This document shows, in pieces, positions 35,821-44,834 of a DNA stretch of 64,000 bases. The notes below the pieces were generated by a model that was given only the letters and a program-made list of their open reading frames with translations, made no database searches and was not told the origin of the DNA. The DNA lies in NCBI RefSeq assembly GCF_015767675.1, contig NZ_CP065217.1:1860001-1924000 (forward strand), read 5' to 3'. Position numbers and translations under genes: made by a program. The stretch's first letter is position 1, and the number at the start of each line of letters is the position of its first letter. The DNA comes from Vibrio navarrensis (GTDB lineage: Bacteria > Pseudomonadota > Gammaproteobacteria > Enterobacterales > Vibrionaceae).

Positions 35821-37105
35821 GGTTCATCCGGAAAATCGATACTTCGCCTCATGACTGGCTTTGATTTTTAACTCAAAAAATTCCCAATCACGATACCCAT
35901 AGGCGACTTTGTTCAGCGTCTTTATTCGGTTGTTCACACCCTCTACTCGACCACTATTCATCCTTTCATCATAAAATGCCAATATCCCATCCTTATGCTT
36001 CCTCAGGGTCTTAGTAAACTTCTCTAGCATCACAATGCCTGAGTGGTTCGCTTCATCTATCCAGCTTTCTAGCCATCTCTCACCCTCTATCTTTGATGGC
36101 TGCGACCACAGCATTCTTAACTTCTCTTTTAAATAATAAACCACCGCTAAGGGCTGATTGGCTGCGAGTGCTCGCTCCAATCTCGCTTGGCCTTGCTCAT
36201 CTAACCTATCGGGATTACTTACCAATAACCAACGAGTATTCTTAAGGTATTGAGCGTCATTTTTGTTACTCATCGAATTTTGTAGTTCACGCCTGAACTC
36301 TGTCAGCTTTTCATTAAAACGCTTCACCACGTGGAAACGGTCAATGACCAACTTCGCCTTCGGGGCGTGCTGTTTTACCGAAGAGATGTATGCCTGTCCC
36401 ATATCGGTGGCGACGGCTTCAATCGGCTTTTTACAACGCAGCTTCCGTTTCCAAAAACCGTCAAGGCTTTCGGCCTTCTTTCCTTTCTCTGTATAAATGA
36501 CGGCACTTGTCTTCATATCAATCACAACCGTCATGAAGCCACTTTTTGAGCCACAGTAAATCTCATCAATTCCAATGTGAGTGACGTTTTTAAGACAAGG
36601 TTGAGAGTATCGCTTTTGCAGGTAATGCTTCTGAATATCTTTCACTGTATCCCAACAGACACCACATAGCTTGGCAATGGCATTGATGGTGACGTTCAAT
36701 GCTGACAGCGAGAGAACATACTGTTCAAAGCCCTTTGTGTAACGCACTTTGGGACGAGGAACAAAGTTAAGCGGCAAATACCCGAGTGTATTACAAGCTC
36801 GGCATTCAATCCGCTGGTTTGCTATCTGGATGTAACAGGGGCTAGTGCCGATTGGCGTAGCGATGAAACGGCGAACCTTACCTCCTTTTTTTTATGACAT
36901 CACGACTACGACATGATGGACATTTAATATGAGGATTGTGTGCTACGTGAAAGATGGTCGCGTCACCATCAAACTCTGTAGAGCAATAATGGAAAGGGCC
37001 GCGTATTCCAAAGCGATGGTAAAGAAGTGAAGTTGACATTAACTGGCTATTTTTGGCGATATGGTATCAGAAAAGCCATTCAGGTATCGATTTTCCGGAT
37101 GAACC
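35821..37105 (-). mobile_element. ISL3-family insertion sequence, copy 2 (1285 bp)
   Basis: Same element as 2290-3574. Flanked by CTTATGCG at 35813-35820 and 37106-37113. Inserted in the 3' end of IS3-family copy 2. Confidence 0.97.
35824..37039 (-). CDS. ISL3-family transposase (copy 2), frame split at an A8 tract
   Basis: Catalytic part 35824-36777; N-terminal part from ATG 37039. The same eight-A run separates them (T8 on + near 36886-36893). Both copies being out of frame at the same run argues for an inherited state rather than a sequencing slip in one. Confidence 0.85.
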
Positions 37106-37136
37106 CTTATGCGTCCAACCATTGGGGTCCACTTCT

Positions 37137-37311
37137 CTTCATTGCTTTCGGTCATAGCTAAAAAAATCACAGATTCATTATTAGCGAACCGGTTTCTCAA
37201 AAATTCTCTAGCGGCATCAATATCCGATTTTTGCCCATAAAACCGACGATAATCATCAAATAAACTCACAATCTGATCTAATTCAGAGATTGAAGCCTTT
37301 AAAATCTTCAT
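37137..37311 (-). pseudogene. GNAT acetyltransferase, N-terminal part
   Basis: AAGGAG before ATG 37311. MKILKASISELDQIVSLFDD, YRRFYG and SVIFLAMTESNE: the first strand and helices of a GNAT domain. Joined in frame to 34304-34584 once the IS is removed. Confidence 0.9.
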
Positions 37312-37338
37312 TTAACTCTCCTTGTCCATTAACAGGCA

Positions 37339-37458
37339 TAACGCCCTGCTAAGGGGTGAGCAATGCACTACAAAAACTACCGCACACCGATTTAATCACA
37401 AAACCCAACGCATGCTGAAAATGCCACGCATTGCGAATCCCTCTTAAGCAGTTTGTTA
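37339..37458 (-). repeat. attC, type 5
   Basis: 120 bp. Closes NC-B2. Confidence 0.95.
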
Positions 37459-37807
37459 GCTTAAATTTCAGCACCTTAGATTGACCAAACCTGAGATTAA
37501 CCTGATTTGGGAAACCAGCAAACTGCCTGAGTTTTGAAACCCGAATTGGTTCAAATTTTGTGGCCTTTCATGCGATTTGAAAACCCGAAAATTTTGATAA
37601 ATCACTTTCGGGAAACCCAAAGCGAAAGCAAAACTTCCAAAGCGACTTTGCGCCAAGCTTGCTAACCTCGCAGCAATCCCAAAATTCAATTGAGGCAACT
37701 GCTCAAAACTTGCGTTGGCAAACAATGCTGATTTGCCGAGAAACCAGAACGAATGGCCAAAGGAAGAAAGAACAGACCACAACCAATTTAATTTACTTGT
37801 TTTAAGC
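37459..37807 (-). other. Non-coding cassette body NC-B2
   Basis: Second copy of NC-B, clearly diverged from NC-B1 by substitutions and a few indels. No supported gene. Confidence 0.8.
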
Positions 37808-37926
37808 TAACGCCCAATTAAGTGGTGAACAACGCACTGGCCAAGCCACTGCATTGCACCGTAAACACTTTACCTGACGCATAGTAAAACTGCCACGCGT
37901 TGAGAATCCACTTAAATTGTTTGTTA
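37808..37926 (-). repeat. attC, variant (CCAATTAAGTGGTGAACAACGC)
   Basis: 119 bp. Closes NC-I. Confidence 0.92.
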
Positions 37927-38352
37927 TGTGAATTTTACCGTGAATTCAAAGTAAACCACCGTAGAAACGAAGGAATTTTAATAAGTTACGTGAAAAACCA
38001 ATGCTTACCAAAACCTAAATTTCACAGCGATCTTAGCCAAAGAGAGCCACTTGCAGAATCAACAACAAAGAAAGCGCCCTTTCAGCTACAACAAAACCTT
38101 TTGCTTCACCAGATTTTCAGAGTTGAATATCAGCAAGCAAATCAGTCAAAAAGACATTTCAATTAAAGCGATTTGAAACTGACGAAATTCAACACAAACC
38201 AGATCCAAAACTCAATTGAGGCAGCCCAAGAACCTTAAAAACGATCAATCTCAGGTTGTTCAAGAATCCATTTCGACCAAGCCAACTTGCCGAAAATACG
38301 GAACGAATTCTCAATGAAATCGTAGCTTTGACCTTAAAAACTCATCCAACAC
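37927..38352 (-). other. Non-coding cassette body NC-I
   Basis: Single copy. An 88-codon + frame (37900-38166) starts inside the attC and is not credible. Shares CAATTGAGGCA and AACTTGCCGA at the same relative places as NC-A to NC-C. Confidence 0.65.
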
Positions 38353-38474
38353 ATAACGCCCGGTTAAGGGGCTGACAACGCAAACCACTGAACTCCAAAT
38401 AACCACCGTAATCACAAAGGCCGATTTGAACACAAACCGCCACGCGTTGGCAGTCCCTCTTTAACCGTTTGTTA
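38353..38474 (-). repeat. attC, variant (GGTTAAGGGGCTGACAACGC)
   Basis: 122 bp, related to 24823-24945. Closes the gene at 38510. Confidence 0.93.
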
Positions 38475-38509
38475 TGGCTAACAACTCTCTGATTTATCGA
38501 ACAAAACTT

Positions 38510-38800
38510 TCAAGGTAAATCTGACCTTTCATCTCGACATTCATAAGAGCCCATTTCAAACTCTCGACAAATCCAAGGTCGATTCTCATAAATCGTGCAC
38601 ATGAATGTTTCTCGGTCTAAAGCTGAGCACCAACCATCCGCCAAACGTAGCATGGTTTCCCCACCCCATTGGTCGAAAGCAATGTGTTGCTCTGGCACAC
38701 CGGTATCTGTAATGATCATGACCTCTAAACGACAGCAACAAGCCTGACAGTTTGAGCAAGAAATTTCCGTACTAGATACATTTTTAATTGGAATTGTCAT
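38510..38800 (-). CDS. YkgJ-family cysteine-cluster protein
   Basis: ATG 38800 (MTIPIKNVSSTEISCSNCQA) is preferred; an upstream ATG at 38872 would add 24 residues with no strong site at either. Cysteines in CSNCQACCC, then WCSALDRETFMCTIYENRPWICREFEMGS, the YkgJ/Fe-S-or-zinc cluster pattern. Role unknown. The encoded 96-120 aa match the short members of the family. Confidence 0.88.
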   Translation of the reverse strand: MTIPIKNVSSTEISCSNCQACCCRLEVMIITDTGVPEQHIAFDQWGGETMLRLADGWCSALDRETFMCTIYENRPWICREFEMGSYECRDERSDLP

Positions 38801-38888
38801 CGTGTTCTTCAAATCAGTGTAATCACAGAATGGTACTCCAATTTGAACCAATTTATCGACATTCGTGACCAACTCAATTTGGGAGCCA

Positions 38889-39009
38889 TAACGCCCGGCT
38901 AAGGGGTTGACAACGCATTGCCGAACTCAAAAAACACACTGTAAACACTGAACTTCAATTTTGCACTAAAATCGCCAAGCGTTGGCAATCCCTCTTGAGC
39001 CGTTTGTTA
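38889..39009 (-). repeat. attC, type 1
   Basis: 121 bp. Closes a cassette with two convergent genes. Confidence 0.95.
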
Positions 39010-39046
39010 TGTGATTGTTGCACAAGATTTACATTAAGGGCTCAGC

Positions 39047-39077
39047 TATAATCCATACGCACCAAGTTAACTATAAT
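39047..39077 (+). promoter_or_regulatory. Possible promoter for the reverse-oriented gene at 39092
   Basis: TATAAT at 39047-39052 and again at 39072-39077 ahead of the start. No -35 box at good spacing. Weak call. Confidence 0.3.
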
Positions 39078-39091
39078 AAAATGGACATGAT

Positions 39092-39322
39092 ATGAAAGCT
39101 CTTATTTATGAAACACTTATTAGCCTTGCAAACCAAGACCCTGAACAACATGCAAAAATTCGCGAAAATCTGTATGAACAGTTGGGCTTGCCTTTGGACA
39201 AACAATTAGCTCTATACTCTAGAGCTCTTGGGCCAGCAAGTTCAGGAAAACTTGAAAATGACCAAGCGATCAATAATGCAGTTGAAAGTGCAATTAAGCT
39301 GCTAGAAACACCTGAGCACTAG
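39092..39322 (+). CDS. Small protein of unknown function, 76 aa, reversed in its cassette
   Basis: Begins MKALIYETLISLANQDPEQH. Helical, acidic, no motif known to me. Opposite in direction to most genes of the array, so it cannot be read from the integron promoter and must have its own. A convincing terminator follows at 39344-39370. Shares its cassette with the DUF1289 gene, which converges on it. Confidence 0.75.
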   Translation: MKALIYETLISLANQDPEQHAKIRENLYEQLGLPLDKQLALYSRALGPASSGKLENDQAINNAVESAIKLLETPEH

Positions 39323-39343
39323 CCTTGCATTACTAAATATCAG

Positions 39344-39370
39344 CGGCCCACGACGTCAAGGGCCGTTTTT
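39344..39370 (+). terminator. Rho-independent terminator of the 76-aa gene
   Basis: Stem CGGCCC/GGGCCG with a 10-base loop, followed by TTTTT. Confidence 0.75.
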
Positions 39371-39441
39371 ATATGCTCATTTTCTAACAAATTCTCAGCC
39401 AACTTAGACAAAATTATCACCAGTAATACTTTTAGAGAAAG

Positions 39442-39627
39442 CTAAAACCTCGATTTTTGAGCCAATTCCCTTCTTTGACGGCATGCGATAAGAATCTTGT
39501 TCTTTTCAATTATCGTTGAAGAATGCCAGTCAATAATTTCATTCAACGATCTGAAACATCCCAAACAAATATCCATTTCATCTAAACAGCACTGTCTAAT
39601 GCACGGTGACTTGGGGACCTCACTCAT
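39442..39627 (-). CDS. DUF1289 cysteine-rich protein
   Basis: About 61 aa from ATG 39627 (MSEVPKSPCIRQCCLDEMDI). Signature SPCIRQCCLDEMDICLGCFR followed by SLNEIIDWH, the full DUF1289 pattern with four cysteines that probably bind zinc or Fe-S. Length normal for the family. Second gene of the cassette closed at 38889. Confidence 0.9.
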   Translation of the reverse strand: MSEVPKSPCIRQCCLDEMDICLGCFRSLNEIIDWHSSTIIEKNKILIACRQRRELAQKSRF

Positions 39628-39719
39628 TTTCCTATCCTCCATAACAAAAATCCTATCACATTTCCGCAGTAGTCTTTATTAACGAAATCATAGTAAAGAA
39701 TTCGGCGTACACTAGCACA

Positions 39720-39840
39720 TAACGCCCTGTTAAGGTGTGAGCAACGCAATACCGAAGCCCCCTGCATACCTCCTTAAACACTAAACGCAACGCATAGCAA
39801 AAATGCCACGCGTTGCGAATCACTCTTAAACAGTTTGTTA
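39720..39840 (-). repeat. attC, variant (CTGTTAAGGTGTGAGCAACGC)
   Basis: 121 bp. Closes the cassette with the + strand gene at 39962. Confidence 0.93.
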
Positions 39841-39961
39841 GTATAATGAGAACAATGACATACTCAACTAGTTGATTACAGATAAAACTACGTGTAATCT
39901 CGAGTAATTTCTCGACTCTCACAACTCCGTATATTCAAACAATCAAGGAATACATACACTA

Positions 39962-40321
39962 ATGGACTTCGTAACAAGAAACTTAGAATCATTGGAAAAT
40001 GCAAAATCCAAGTTTATTTTTTTAATCTCTGAGATTGAAAAAATAGATGAGAATGATAAAGATCTTCCTCGTTATAAATCAGTTTTAGCCGATTTATCAG
40101 AGATAATCGATAACTCGGAAAGTTGGGATAAAACACTTTCCCGTTTACCTGAAAAAGCAAAAAACCAAGTCTTGAACAATTTAGATACATATAATAATGA
40201 CCCACAAGGCTATACTGGAGTGTTAGCTCTTTCATCATTTGTTTTTATGCTTCATACAGCTCGAGATTTGCAAAACCCTGAAAAAATCAAAGCTATATTG
40301 AAAGAGGTTGGCGTACTTTAA
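39962..40321 (+). CDS. Helical protein of unknown function, 119 aa, reversed in its cassette
   Basis: MDFVTRNLESLENAKSKFIF and following heptads (LADLSEIIDNSESWDKTLSR) suggest a helical bundle. No family recognised. AAGGA lies 15 bases before ATG 39962, a loose spacing. Its own promoter is expected in 39841-39961, the longest 5' gap of any cassette here. A hairpin terminator follows. Confidence 0.72.
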   Translation: MDFVTRNLESLENAKSKFIFLISEIEKIDENDKDLPRYKSVLADLSEIIDNSESWDKTLSRLPEKAKNQVLNNLDTYNNDPQGYTGVLALSSFVFMLHTARDLQNPEKIKAILKEVGVL

Positions 40322-40332
40322 TCCAATGGAAG

Positions 40333-40357
40333 AGGCTCAGTTCCACGAGCCTTATTT
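40333..40357 (+). terminator. Probable terminator after the 119-aa gene
   Basis: AGGCTC/GAGCCT stem with 8-base loop, then TATTTC. Confidence 0.55.
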
Positions 40358-40396
40358 CAATAACAATACAACCTTACCTGCTGCAAGCGCTTATAC

Positions 40397-40517
40397 TAAC
40401 GCCCGGCTAAGGGGTTGACAACGCATAGCCGAACTCAAAAAACACACTGTAAACACTGAACTTCAATTTTGCACTAAAGTCGCCAAGCGTTGGCAATCCC
40501 TCTTGAGCCGTTTGTTA
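40397..40517 (-). repeat. attC, type 1
   Basis: 121 bp. Closes the interrupted TPR cassette. Confidence 0.95.
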
Positions 40518-40532
40518 TAAGCGTGCTTCGTT

Positions 40533-40598
40533 TTACCATGTTTTATCTAAGTCTTGTGCGTATAAAGAAATAGCTCGCTGGTACTCTTTAATTGCATC
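40533..40598 (-). pseudogene. TPR protein, C-terminal part
   Basis: Encodes AIKEYQRAISLYAQDLDKTW and stop, the last half-repeat of the TPR gene whose start is at 43399. Separated by IS66 copy 1. Confidence 0.85.
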
Positions 40599-40631
40599 GT
40601 ATCCGCCCCATGAACCCACGGGGCGATATTG

Positions 40632-42164
40632 TTAGTGTTTGAAGTTCCAAGGCAGGAGTGCATCGATATCAGGTTCCGCTTTCGCTAACTCCTGCATGCA
40701 CTTGACCATGTAGTCGTAAAGGATAAGGCCGTTGGCTTTCGCTGTCTCGACGATACTGTAAAGCATCGCGCTCGCTTCCGCCCCGTTAGGGTTGGTCGAG
40801 AAGAGCCAGTTCTTTCTCCCAATAACCAGCGGTTTTATTGCGCGTTCAGCTCGGTTGTTGTCTATCGATAAGTGACCGTCATCGATATAGCGGGTGAGCT
40901 TCGGCCATTGGCCGAGCGTGTATTTTATCGCTTTACCCAGCGGGCTAGACTCAAGCACTTTCTGAGTTGTCATCCATTCATAAAGCTCATCCAGTATCGG
41001 CTTAGCATGCTCTTGGCGCTCTGCTTTTCGTTTTTCCGCAGACTCACCTTTTAAGCGTGATTCTATTCCATAAAGCTTCTGGATTTTGGCCAGCGCTTTA
41101 TCCGCTTTACCTGACTTGCCTTTGCCTTGAAGCTTCTTCGCCTCCATGAACTTGCGCCGAGCATGCGCGAAGCAACCGACATTGGTGACGAGATGAAGCC
41201 CATCATAAACACCATAGCCATCGGTTTGTAGATAACCACTGTAATCCCCCAAGAAGGCAACAGGGCACGCCCTAGCTCGACTGTTTTGATAGTCGTACAA
41301 GACGATATTTCTCACATTAGGGAGGGCGGCATCTGGCGAGTCTGCGCCCGAGCAGTAAAGCCACATATAACACTGTTTATCTTCTTTGAGGACATTGAGC
41401 GGCGTTTCATCCGCCTGAATCACCACTTGCTCAAGTAGGTGCGTTTTTAAGGCCGCGTAAAGTGGAGCGAACTTCTCACTGACTTGGATAATCCACCTTG
41501 CCATGGTGGTTCGTGAGAGTTCGATACCCGACTGGGTAAACAGGGATTCTTGACGGTAAAGTGGCATCGCATATTGGTATTTGCCGAGGATGATATTGGT
41601 CAACAAGCTTTCTGTGGCGAAGCTCTTCGGGATAATGCTTTGCGGCGCTGGCTTTTGAACAATGCGGCTGTTGTCCTGAGTTTGCTCGCATTGGCGGCAA
41701 GCATATTTAGGACGAACATATTCCAACACTTTAAGTACCGCAGGTGTGAACTCAAGTTTCTCGCTACGGTCTTCACCGATTTTATGCAGACTATGTTGGC
41801 AGCAAGCGCACTGCTTTTCATCGTCGTCTAAATCGAGTTCGATAACCTCACGAGGCAAGGTCTTTGGCAGTGGCTGACGTTTACCGCGTTTCTTCGTTGT
41901 GATGGTCGTTGTGACAACTTCAACCTCTTCTTCCTTAGCGGCTTCACATTCCGCTTCGTTGAAGAGGTCACCTTGTGATTCATTGTAAGGCTTTAACGCC
42001 TCCGAGCGTTTAGCGAACTGACGGTCGAAGGCAAGTTTGAGTTGTTCAAGCAGCGATTGGCGCTCTTGTTTCAATTGGTTTTCTGACGCCAACAGTGCTT
42101 TCACCATCGCTTGTAGCTCGGCAACATCTTGGCTTTCTGGGTTGATATTTGGCGTCTTTTTCAT
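40632..42164 (-). CDS. tnpC: IS66 transposase TnpC
   Basis: 510 aa. N-terminal coiled coil (LLASENQLKQERQSLLEQLK), a zinc-binding region with CACCQHSL and YACRQCEQ, the DDE_Tnp_IS66 core (VIQADETPLNVL, VGCFAHARRKFMEA, DNNRAERAIKPLVIGRKNWL) and C-terminal IS66_C (LLPWNFKH). Confidence 0.96.
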   Translation of the reverse strand: MKKTPNINPESQDVAELQAMVKALLASENQLKQERQSLLEQLKLAFDRQFAKRSEALKPYNESQGDLFNEAECEAAKEEEVEVVTTTITTKKRGKRQPLPKTLPREVIELDLDDDEKQCACCQHSLHKIGEDRSEKLEFTPAVLKVLEYVRPKYACRQCEQTQDNSRIVQKPAPQSIIPKSFATESLLTNIILGKYQYAMPLYRQESLFTQSGIELSRTTMARWIIQVSEKFAPLYAALKTHLLEQVVIQADETPLNVLKEDKQCYMWLYCSGADSPDAALPNVRNIVLYDYQNSRARACPVAFLGDYSGYLQTDGYGVYDGLHLVTNVGCFAHARRKFMEAKKLQGKGKSGKADKALAKIQKLYGIESRLKGESAEKRKAERQEHAKPILDELYEWMTTQKVLESSPLGKAIKYTLGQWPKLTRYIDDGHLSIDNNRAERAIKPLVIGRKNWLFSTNPNGAEASAMLYSIVETAKANGLILYDYMVKCMQELAKAEPDIDALLPWNFKH

Positions 42165-42223
42165 GGCATTGATGATACTAAAATCATGCCGTTAATGCTT
42201 GGTGGATAAGACTTTATTATCGC

Positions 42224-42577
42224 TTAAGTCATTGTAAAATCGTTTATTCTAACGGGTTTATGGCCGATAATCGTGAAGCCAGAAAGCAGTCTATCAAGCT
42301 CGAATTGAGTTAGGGTAAACACCTCATTTTGCTCTTTTGATGGCCACTTGTACTTGGCTTTTTCAAGGCGCTTATACCAAAGAGCAAAGCCTGTTTTATC
42401 CCAGTACAACACTTTGATTTTGTCGCGCTGTTTGTTGGTGAACAGGAACAGTGCGCCGCTGCCCAAGGGCAAGTCGGTGTCATTTTCGATAATCGCAGCG
42501 AGGCCGTTGATGGACTTTCTAAAATCGACGCTTTCACGATACAAGTAAATCTTTGGAGCGCTGAGCATGCGTTTCAT
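42224..42577 (-). CDS. tnpB: IS66 accessory protein TnpB
   Basis: 117 aa, IS66 Orf2 family: KIYLYRESVDFRKSINGLAA, SGALFLFTNKQRDKIKVLYW, GFALWYKRLEKAKYKW. Start overlaps the tnpA stop by 4 bp. Confidence 0.95.
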   Translation of the reverse strand: MKRMLSAPKIYLYRESVDFRKSINGLAAIIENDTDLPLGSGALFLFTNKQRDKIKVLYWDKTGFALWYKRLEKAKYKWPSKEQNEVFTLTQFELDRLLSGFTIIGHKPVRINDFTMT

Positions 42578-42894
42578 GATAACGCACCGATAAGCTCTGC
42601 GAGATAGGTCGCTGGTGTGCCTTGTGGGATGCTCAGTTCAACATTGTTTACAAGTAGTGTCATGTTGGCAACGACAACGTGAGTGGCTTGATACTTTGTC
42701 GTCTTTTCAACGACTTCTGCTTTAACAAAGCCAACCGTGTTCGGTTTTTCGATGTGCTTTAACTGTTGGCGCTTAGCGTAAAAAGTGGAAAGGCTCAGTC
42801 CGTTACGTTCACAGAATAATCGTTGTGATAGCTGGCTGGATTCATAGTGTTCGAACAGGGTTCGCCATTCTTGGTTAGTGCGTCGTTTGGCCAT
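42574..42894 (-). CDS. tnpA: IS66 accessory protein TnpA
   Basis: 106 aa with helix-turn-helix RLFCERNGLSLSTFYAKRQQ. First gene of the tnpABC operon, GGAG upstream. Confidence 0.94.
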   Translation of the reverse strand: MAKRRTNQEWRTLFEHYESSQLSQRLFCERNGLSLSTFYAKRQQLKHIEKPNTVGFVKAEVVEKTTKYQATHVVVANMTLLVNNVELSIPQGTPATYLAELIGALS

Positions 42895-42974
42895 TTCAAA
42901 TCTCCTTTGGGTTGGAGGTTTGATCTTATTATTCGGGCTAGACGATTAGAATGCGGGGTTTATGATGCGCTTAC

Positions 42975-43399
42975 ATTGCATCACTATTCTTGGTCGATAC
43001 TAGAAGTCCAAGTAGCAATGATATCGCTTCTTTATAGCGTCCCAAGTTGTAGAGGCACATGACATAGAAAGGCTGAACTTCAATAGAACCAGGGTAGTCA
43101 CTGAGAGTTTGCTCGAAATAGCTTAACGCCTCTGAATACATGCCAAGGGTTCGATAAGTGCTCGCTAGCCCAAACAAAGCATCAAACCTTTCTACCGACG
43201 AAAGTAGACCCGAAAGAGACAACAGATAATGAGCAACCGCTTCTTGCTCTTTACCCTCATTGTCGTACGACCAAGCAATTTGCAAGTGAGCCTTAGCAGA
43301 ATAAGCCTCATCATTTAATAACGTTTTTAGTAAAGCTCTCGACTCTTGATACTTAGCCTTTTTCCGCAATTCAATCGCTTGTTTGATGAGACTTTCCAT
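42975..43399 (-). pseudogene. TPR protein, N-terminal part
   Basis: GAGGAAAA before ATG 43399. About four tetratricopeptide repeats: AIELRKKAKYQESRALLKTL, AHLQIAWSYDNEGKEQEAVAHY, ALFGLASTYRTLGMYSEALSYF, PFYVMCLYNLGRYKEAISLL. TPR proteins are scaffolds; partner unknown. The last repeat is cut by IS66, and the rest (AIKEYQRA…) is at 40533-40598. Confidence 0.9.
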
Positions 43400-43417
43400 A
43401 ATTTTCCTCGAAGCTTA

Positions 43418-43538
43418 TAACGCCCGGCTAAGGGGTTGACAACGCACCACCGAACTTAAAAAACACACCGTAAACCCTGAACTTCAATTTTGCACTAAAG
43501 TCGCCAAGCGTTGACAATCCCTCTTGAGCCGTTTGTTA
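43418..43538 (-). repeat. attC, type 1
   Basis: 121 bp. Closes the pentapeptide-repeat cassette. Confidence 0.95.
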
Positions 43539-43543
43539 GGCTA

Positions 43544-44143
43544 TTAATCCACCAATTCAATACCTAAGCTTTCTAATAAGCTCAACGCTTCATATCGTGA
43601 AAACTTAGCCTTTTTAACGTTATTTTCTAGTACGTTAATGGAGTATGCTATTGATTCACTGAAATCAACCCCTTGCAAATTTGTTCTCATAAATAAACTG
43701 TGGCTAAGATCACTATAAATCATTATTGAACCTGCAAAGTTACCTTCACGGAAATCAACATCATGCAACTTACATTCATCCAAAACCAATTCATTTAAGG
43801 TCAGGCCAAAGAAAGACGAGTCATTTAAAATACAACGCTTAAAACTTAGCTCAAAGTCTGAGTGATAAACTGGCCATGTCGCTTTCGTCCAATCAACGCC
43901 AACTAACTTACTGTCTTGAAATTTAAGCTCAAAGAGCTTTGAGTTTGTAAAATCCACCAAACTCAAATTGCAGCGTTCAAATGTTCAGTTTGTAAACTTA
44001 CATTTCTGGAATTTAACCGCTGAAAAATCGCAGTCGGAGAATTGGCAATCTTCAAACTCGACGTCGCTATATTTCTCATCAGGTGAGGAAAGCTTCTCAA
44101 AAGAAACGTCGAAATATTGCTCATTATTTTTTAAATCTATCAT
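43544..44143 (-). pseudogene. Pentapeptide-repeat protein with one internal stop
   Basis: Start ATG 44143 after AGAGGATACG. The frame reads EYSDVEFEDCQFSDCDF-type repeats up to KCKFTN, then TGA at 43985-43987, and continues in the same frame TFERCNLSLVDFTNSKLFEL to 43544. The repeat register predicts Cys (TGC) at the stop, so a single C-to-A change (on the coding strand TGC to TGA) explains it. The intact form would be about 199 aa. Some family members mimic DNA and protect gyrase (Qnr, MfpA); this one is too divergent to say. Confidence 0.9.
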
Positions 44144-44161
44144 CGTATCCTCTGAATAGCC

Positions 44162-44282
44162 TAACGCCCGGCTAAGGGGTTGACAACGCACCGCAGAACT
44201 TAAAAAACACACTGTAAACTCTGAATTTCAATTTTGCACTAAAGTCACCACGCGTTGACAATCCCTCTTGAGCCGTTTGTTA
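44162..44282 (-). repeat. attC, type 1
   Basis: 121 bp. Closes NC-F2. Confidence 0.95.
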
Positions 44283-44715
44283 GCTGCTACACTTTAGCCG
44301 GAGATTGACTAACCAATAGCCTAATTTAAAACACATTATTGCTTTCAAACGACAAAGTAAAACGGACAACTGAGAAACTAAAACCTAATCCACGAAACGC
44401 ACTTGGCAAAGAAGAAATAACAGGAAAACTTGACGAGCTTCTAGAGCTTAAATTTACAAAGAATTATGTCGAAGAAACCAACAACCAAGTGCGCGAAATC
44501 CATTTAAGCGCAAAAGAGCTTCAAAACCAAAGAAGCCACACCAAAGAAATAAACAAACACACCACTTCCCGTCAGAAGACTTCGGTTAGTTCAACCGCTT
44601 CACAAACAGTGCCACTGGCGAGATACGCGGAAAAATGATGACTTTCAGGTGTAAAGCTAGAACCTCAGACTAAGAAAAATAAACACGTAATTTCATGATT
44701 TTTATTAACCTCAGC
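44283..44715 (-). other. Non-coding cassette body NC-F2
   Basis: Homologue of NC-F1. A 99-codon + frame (44339-44638) is broken in NC-F1 and has no ribosome binding site, so not called as a gene. Confidence 0.68.
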
Positions 44716-44834
44716 TAACGCCCAATTAAGTAGTCCGAAACGCGACTACCAACTTCCTGCACAACACCGTAATCACCAAACTCAACGCAAAACAAAAATG
44801 CCACGCGTTGAGGGTCTGCTTGAATTGTTTGTTA
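44716..44834 (-). repeat. attC, variant (CCAATTAAGTAGTCCGAAACGC)
   Basis: 119 bp. Supplies the stop of the endonuclease-like gene. Confidence 0.92.

Larger units (their letters stand above)
34585..37136 (+). mobile_element. IS3-family element, copy 2, itself interrupted by ISL3 copy 2
   Basis: Ends as in copy 1, with a 3-bp target duplication CTT (34582-34584, 37137-37139). Without the inserted ISL3 and its duplication it is 1259 bp. OrfB has a 1-bp deletion near 35350 (AAGGGTTCC instead of AAGGGGTTCC). Confidence 0.95.
40599..42974 (-). mobile_element. IS66-family element, copy 1 (2376 bp)
   Basis: Ends GTATCCGCCCCATGAACCC and GTAAGCGCATCATAAACCC (imperfect inverted repeats). 8-bp target duplication ATTGCATC at 40591-40598 and 42975-42982. 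Carries tnpA, tnpB and tnpC, all intact. Likely the active source for the second copy. Confidence 0.97.
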
